Part shown: piece after piece, positions 63,304 to 64,000 of the stretch
Layout: every line of letters begins with the position of its first letter
Position numbering within the stretch: position 1 is the stretch's first letter
NCBI RefSeq assembly: GCF_018129965.1
Contig: NZ_JAFCKW010000003.1
Coordinates: forward strand, 124,001-188,000
DNA from: Bradyrhizobium diazoefficiens
GTDB lineage: Bacteria; Pseudomonadota; Alphaproteobacteria; Rhizobiales; Xanthobacteraceae
Length of the DNA stretch: 64,000 nt
Direction of reading: 5' to 3'
Translations under genes and position numbers: made by a program
Notes under the pieces: model-generated
Databases searched by the model: none
The model's input: the letters and a program-made list of their open reading frames with translations, nothing else
What the model was told of the DNA's origin: nothing

Positions 63304-64000
63304 ATGACGACGCTGCATTTCGCTGAAAGCCTGCGCAAACTCGTGGGCGGTGTCGACGTCGTGCTGAGCGACATCTGGGGCGTGGTCCATAACGGCCTGG
63401 AATCCTTTCCGGAGGCCTGCGAGGCGCTGCACACCTATCGCAGCCGAGGCGGTACGGTGATCCTGATCACCAACGCGCCGCGCCCGGCTGACTCGGTGCA
63501 GCGGCAATTGCGCAAGCTCGGCGTGGCCGACGAGACCTATGACGCGATCGTTTCCTCGGGCGATTTGACACGGCTCTATGTTGCCGAACACCCCGGCAGC
63601 AAGATGTTCTGGCTCGGCCCCGAGCGCGACAACTCGATCTATCGCGGCCTCGATGCGGTGACCGCGCCGCTGGAAGAGGCCGATTACATCGTCTGTACCG
63701 GCCCCTTTGACGACGAGACCGAGACACCGGAAGACTATCGCGGCATGATGCTGCAGGCGCGCGAACGCAAGCTGACGCTGATCTGCGCCAATCCCGATAT
63801 CGTGGTGGAGCGCGGCGACCGGTTGATCTATTGCGCCGGCGCCATCGCCGAGCTGTACCGCGAACTCGGCGGCGAGGTGATCTTCTACGGCAAGCCGCAC
63901 CGTCCGATCTACGAGCGCGCGATGTCGCTCGCCGGAGAGCGGCAGGGCCGACAGATCGACCGGAAAAAGGTGCTGGCGATCGGCGATTCCGTCCGCACCG
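63304..64000 (+). CDS. HAD-superfamily (TIGR01459-like) hydrolase, cut by window edge
   Basis: The first 232 residues are visible. The HAD motif I region is LSDIWGVVHNG, with nucleophile D23. Two positions on, where most HADs have the second Asp, this has Trp25 (DIWG), as in the TIGR01459 group. Motif II is ITNAPR, and a late GKPHRPIYERA resembles the third motif. The N-terminus matches family proteins of about 285 residues, so about 50 residues lie outside. It starts 15 bases after the TipF-like gene stop, so the two may be co-transcribed. Confidence 0.85.
   Translation, partial: MTTLHFAESLRKLVGGVDVVLSDIWGVVHNGLESFPEACEALHTYRSRGGTVILITNAPRPADSVQRQLRKLGVADETYDAIVSSGDLTRLYVAEHPGSKMFWLGPERDNSIYRGLDAVTAPLEEADYIVCTGPFDDETETPEDYRGMMLQARERKLTLICANPDIVVERGDRLIYCAGAIAELYRELGGEVIFYGKPHRPIYERAMSLAGERQGRQIDRKKVLAIGDSVRT

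Overview
The window is GC-rich alphaproteobacterial chromosome, most likely Bradyrhizobium or a close relative in the Bradyrhizobiaceae/Nitrobacteraceae. This rests on recognisable family features: a long UvrB with N- and C-terminal extensions, an RplY-Pth-YchF block, a RibH2-type lumazine synthase behind an FMN riboswitch, a uvrC-pgsA-moaD-moaE cluster, an ilvE/MarR/response-regulator/kinase locus, and dense GC-rich palindromic repeats between genes. No tRNA, rRNA, CRISPR array, integrase, transposase or phage gene was seen. It looks like core chromosome, not an island. All calls come from reading the sequence; no database search was run.

Layout. 1-9 kb (minus strand): a partial secreted protein, aroE, a DUF1275 membrane protein, a SulP anion transporter with its XRE-type regulator, an EF-G-like GTPase lacking the catalytic histidine, a DUF992 secreted protein and an aspartate aminotransferase. 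9-21 kb (mixed): two glutathione transferases, small membrane proteins, an acetyltransferase, an aldo/keto reductase, an IsdG/HmuQ-like haem-degrading monooxygenase, a DUF1800-DUF1501 operon, a TSUP permease divergent from a LysR regulator, two small conserved proteins and a metallophosphoesterase. 21-30 kb: uvrB, a tandem pair of small membrane proteins (one frameshifted), a run of small secreted or membrane proteins, and a MaoC pair.

30-42 kb: ychF, pth, rplY and ubiK on the minus strand. Divergent from them are a dienelactone hydrolase, lgt, a MidA-like methyltransferase, pgeF, a lipoprotein and prs. Then come ribH with its FMN riboswitch, and a YbjN-proC pair. 42-53 kb: a FlK-like thioesterase, a tautomerase, hisS, a tandem DUF2314 pair, ilvE, a MarR-response regulator-histidine kinase operon, secreted DUF3617 and other small proteins, a periplasmic RNase T2 and rlmJ. 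53-64 kb: a cold-shock protein, an outer-membrane beta-barrel, uvrC-pgsA-moaD-moaE-prmB, two membrane proteins (one YihY family), a TipF-like degenerate EAL protein and a HAD-like phosphatase cut by the window edge.

Most genes are housekeeping: translation (hisS, rplY, pth, prmB, rlmJ, EF-G-like), DNA repair (uvrB, uvrC), amino-acid and cofactor synthesis (aroE, aspB, ilvE, proC, prs, ribH, moaDE) and envelope (lgt, pgsA, pgeF). The more interesting signals are regulatory or evolutionary: inverted repeats at the xre and marR promoters, two hairpins that could mask ribosome-binding sites, the frameshifted paralog, duplicated DUF2314 genes, degenerate GTPase and EAL proteins, and at least ten families of intergenic palindromes, one possibly inside the uvrB coding region. 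I did not find a clearly new multi-gene system.
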